DNA of 13,596 nt from Leptospira ainlahdjerensis. GTDB taxonomy: Bacteria > Spirochaetota > Leptospiria > Leptospirales > Leptospiraceae. Positions 13,430 through 13,596 of this stretch are shown here, piece by piece; the stretch's first letter is position 1; each line of letters opens with the position of its first letter. Both the position numbers and the translations under genes were made by a program. The notes under the pieces are model-generated. The model had not been told where the DNA came from. It saw only the letters and a list, made by a program, of their open reading frames with translations, and did no database searches. The DNA lies in NCBI RefSeq assembly GCF_016919175.1, contig NZ_JAFFPU010000058.1, positions 37,501 to 51,096 on the forward strand. Direction: 5' to 3'.

Positions 13430-13596
13430 ATGACTGATTCAAATGAAATCATAGTATTTACCACACTCAGTGATCGAGACCTCGCAGAGATACAGATCTC
13501 GGAAATGCTCCAAGAAGGAATCATCATTTCCGGAACCATTTTTCCCGACGTCACTCTTATGTATCAGTGGGACGGAAAGATTGCGATGGATACGGA
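13430..13596 (+). CDS. cutA: CutA-like protein, N-terminal part (runs off the window)
   Basis: Fifty-five codons are present before the edge. The sequence MTDSNEIIVFTTLSDRDLAE, followed by a helix and then PDVTLMYQWDGKI (39-51), matches the start of CutA, a small trimeric ferredoxin-like-fold protein once tied to divalent-metal tolerance in Escherichia coli and related to PII proteins. In typical CutA the segment before this reads roughly LAACVNI; here it is IIISGTIF, so the usual cysteine is missing. GGAG lies five bases before the ATG. TTGCAT (13344-13349) with TCTTAT 17 bases on is a weak promoter candidate in the 95-bp gap after the Cys-rich pair. Full length should be about 105-115 residues. 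Confidence 0.85.
   Translation, partial: MTDSNEIIVFTTLSDRDLAEIQISEMLQEGIIISGTIFPDVTLMYQWDGKIAMDT

Overview
The window looks like chromosomal DNA of a spirochaete, most likely a Leptospira of the pathogenic clade. This is inferred from the mid-forties GC content of the coding parts (counted by eye on a few lines) with AT-richer gaps, the many short lipoprotein-type signal peptides, the mix of small accessory enzymes with TetR regulators, and a recurring intergenic palindrome GGGAACTCCC that I recall from Leptospira genomes. No rRNA, tRNA, CRISPR array, transposase or phage gene was seen. Species cannot be decided from the sequence alone.

Layout from left to right: a small family 2 glycosyltransferase (109-741, +); a protein with three Fe-S modules, one divergent ferredoxin-like domain and two CDGSH motifs (941-1570, -); a 10-TM EamA/DMT transporter (1730-2596, +); a CrtC/AttH-like protein of unknown function (2634-3638, -); a gap of about 450 bp; an alpha/beta hydrolase with a lipoprotein-like signal (4096-5091, -) divergent from a TetR regulator (5178-5753, +); a convergent gap packed with stem-loops; a TRIC/UPF0126 membrane protein (5952-6572, -) and a HAD hydrolase (6864-7559, -); then, divergently, an isonitrile-hydratase-like DJ-1/PfpI protein (7670-8365, +).

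The clearest regulated unit is 8581-10250. A sigma70-type promoter is overlain by an 11-bp perfect inverted repeat and drives an aldo/keto reductase followed 3 nt later by a second TetR regulator, which suggests an autorepressed stress- or xenobiotic-responsive operon. The unit ends in a nested hairpin that contains two inverted copies of the GGAACTCCC palindrome. A gap of about 470 bp with more copies separates it from a convergent serine beta-lactamase-family lipoprotein (10724-11938, -).

The right end holds the most novel-looking pair: two small exported or lipid-anchored proteins (12268-12753 and 12750-13334), translationally coupled by an ATGA overlap. They share almost no sequence except an identical six-cysteine pattern, C-x6-C-x3-C then C-x3-C-x3-C. 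They are followed by the start of a CutA-like gene (13430 to the window edge). Overall this is a chain of short, frequently divergent transcription units for redox, detoxification and envelope functions, with palindromic elements concentrated in the 3' gaps.
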